From Ricinus communis (Eukaryota; Streptophyta; Magnoliopsida; Malpighiales; Euphorbiaceae), in contig NC_063264.1 in assembly GCF_019578655.1 (NCBI RefSeq), forward strand, positions 19,704,429 through 19,768,428: DNA of 64,000 nucleotides, in the 5' to 3' direction. Shown piece by piece: positions 63,201-64,000 of this stretch. Each line of letters opens with the position of its first letter. Within the stretch, counting starts at the first letter, position 1. A program made the translations under genes and the position numbers. Below the pieces are notes generated by a model. That model was not told the DNA's origin and ran no database searches. It was given only the letters and a program-made list of their open reading frames with translations.

Positions 63201-64000
63201 TTTAGTTACGTCTCATCCTCCTTGATTATCAAGTCATGCCCTAACCGACCGGTCAAGCTTATCAATTGCGTTCCCATGATTCCTTATACCAATCCTTGTT
63301 TCATCAAGAGTCCTCGTGCATAGAAATCCCTTATTACATAAGAAGAAGAAACTACAAGCTAAATATGAATAAGTAAATAAATAAATATGGATAAACTAAA
63401 GTCAAATCAAGAACTAAAGAGGAGTTGACTGGTCAATAACTCTCGTAGTCCTAAATTTTATGAGCAAGCATAATGAGAATAAGGGGAAATTCGCATGGGC
63501 CTATCTAATAACACTTTGGCCTAAATTACTTCATTATGTGTCCTAAACAGCAAAACACGCGGATTCTTTTATACGCGTGGATTTGGGTCTTGTCTTGCTT
63601 GGTCATCAAGTCATGCGCCAATGCCACTAGTGAAACTTGTCAATTATGTTCCCATGATTCTTTATGCCAATCCTTGTGTCATCAAGAGTCCTCATGCCCA
63701 AAGAAACAAGAAATGAGAGGAATAAGGAATGATAGAGATTCTAATGGTACAAAACTTGAATCGGAATATTGGGTCGTGCCTCGATTCTTGTTATTCCCTC
63801 TTTCCTCTAGAAGAATCGTTTGCGATCATTTAGAGAATGATATCAATACTCGATTAACTAATTTTTTCTTTGCATTTGTCCAAGCTTTGGATCGGTGCCT
63901 ATGATTGCCGCTTCCACGTGCTTTCACTAAACACTCATGTTTATGCTCTCTAAAAAAACCACACCTACTAGACAAAGATTAGAAAGAGAGGCATAAAAGA
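60256..64000 (+). repeat. Tandem repeat with ~1-kb unit
   Basis: Landmarks recur in order: ATAAGAAGAAGAAACTACAAG at about 60258, 60917, 61938, 62905 and 63338; TTGACTAGTCAATAACTC near 61015, 62016 and 63001; CATCAAGAGTCC-like at 60351, 61308, 62301, 63304 and 63679; ATCAATACTCGATCAACTAA at 60510, 61450, 62459 and 63838. Full units are about 970-1020 bp. The first unit lacks about 330 bp after its start, and the unit at 62905-63337 lacks its second half. Units differ by many point changes. Short open frames in it are not conserved between units. The array runs off the right edge. Its origin is not recognised; it could be an independent satellite or tandemly amplified retrotransposon sequence. 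Confidence 0.8.

Noticed and set aside
60312..63904. Open frames of 60-122 codons in the 1-kb tandem repeat
   Set aside because: Frames are not kept between units and carry no recognisable motif.

Overview
The window is heterochromatic nuclear DNA of a flowering plant. Most of it is one AT-rich satellite, broken by LTR retrotransposons of several plant lineages. No intact host gene, rRNA or tRNA gene was recognised. The species cannot be named from the sequence. The presence of a CRM-like chromovirus inside satellite makes a centromeric or pericentromeric location plausible, but that is inference.

Layout: (1) 1-238, the end of an LTR that runs off the left edge. (2) 239-25759, satellite with the AGAAAACAACCCC strand on top, interrupted by a degenerate CRM-like Ty3/gypsy element (9609-15486). 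(3) 25760-26259, an assembly gap of exactly 500 N. (4) 26260-54486, the same satellite in the opposite orientation. It is interrupted by a composite non-autonomous retrotransposon (32558-38292) and a 2.68-kb solo LTR (48399-51078). (5) 54544-55975, a related but simpler array, again in the first orientation. (6) 55976-60243, decayed retrotransposon sequence: a probable Tat/Ogre-like LTR end and primer-binding site, then a broken Ty1/copia (Sire-like) gag-pol. (7) 60256-64000, an unrelated tandem repeat of about 1 kb.

The satellite is built of 39-bp (sometimes 38-bp) monomers. About eleven diverged monomer types follow each other in fixed order, giving a higher-order repeat (HOR) of about 427 bp. 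One clean copy is 18563-18988. Long blocks of the array are also duplicated at distances of 5-22 kb.

The most unusual result concerns the two gypsy-type insertions. Each has a perfect 5-bp target-site duplication (TTTAT; GTTCT), and removing each restores an uninterrupted satellite monomer. Yet each ends, on the right, in an inverted copy of its own LTR 5' (U3) end instead of a normal U5 end. In the larger one, the turn between two inverted LTRs holds about 370 bp that runs from the primer-binding site back to the predicted transcription start of the CRM-like element, preceded by ACCA, the 3' end expected of the tRNA primer. This looks like a minus-strand strong-stop cDNA of the autonomous element, joined into a cDNA of the non-autonomous element and integrated with it. 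The two families also share LTR termini, primer-binding site and polypurine tract. That supports a helper/parasite pair with mixed reverse transcription.
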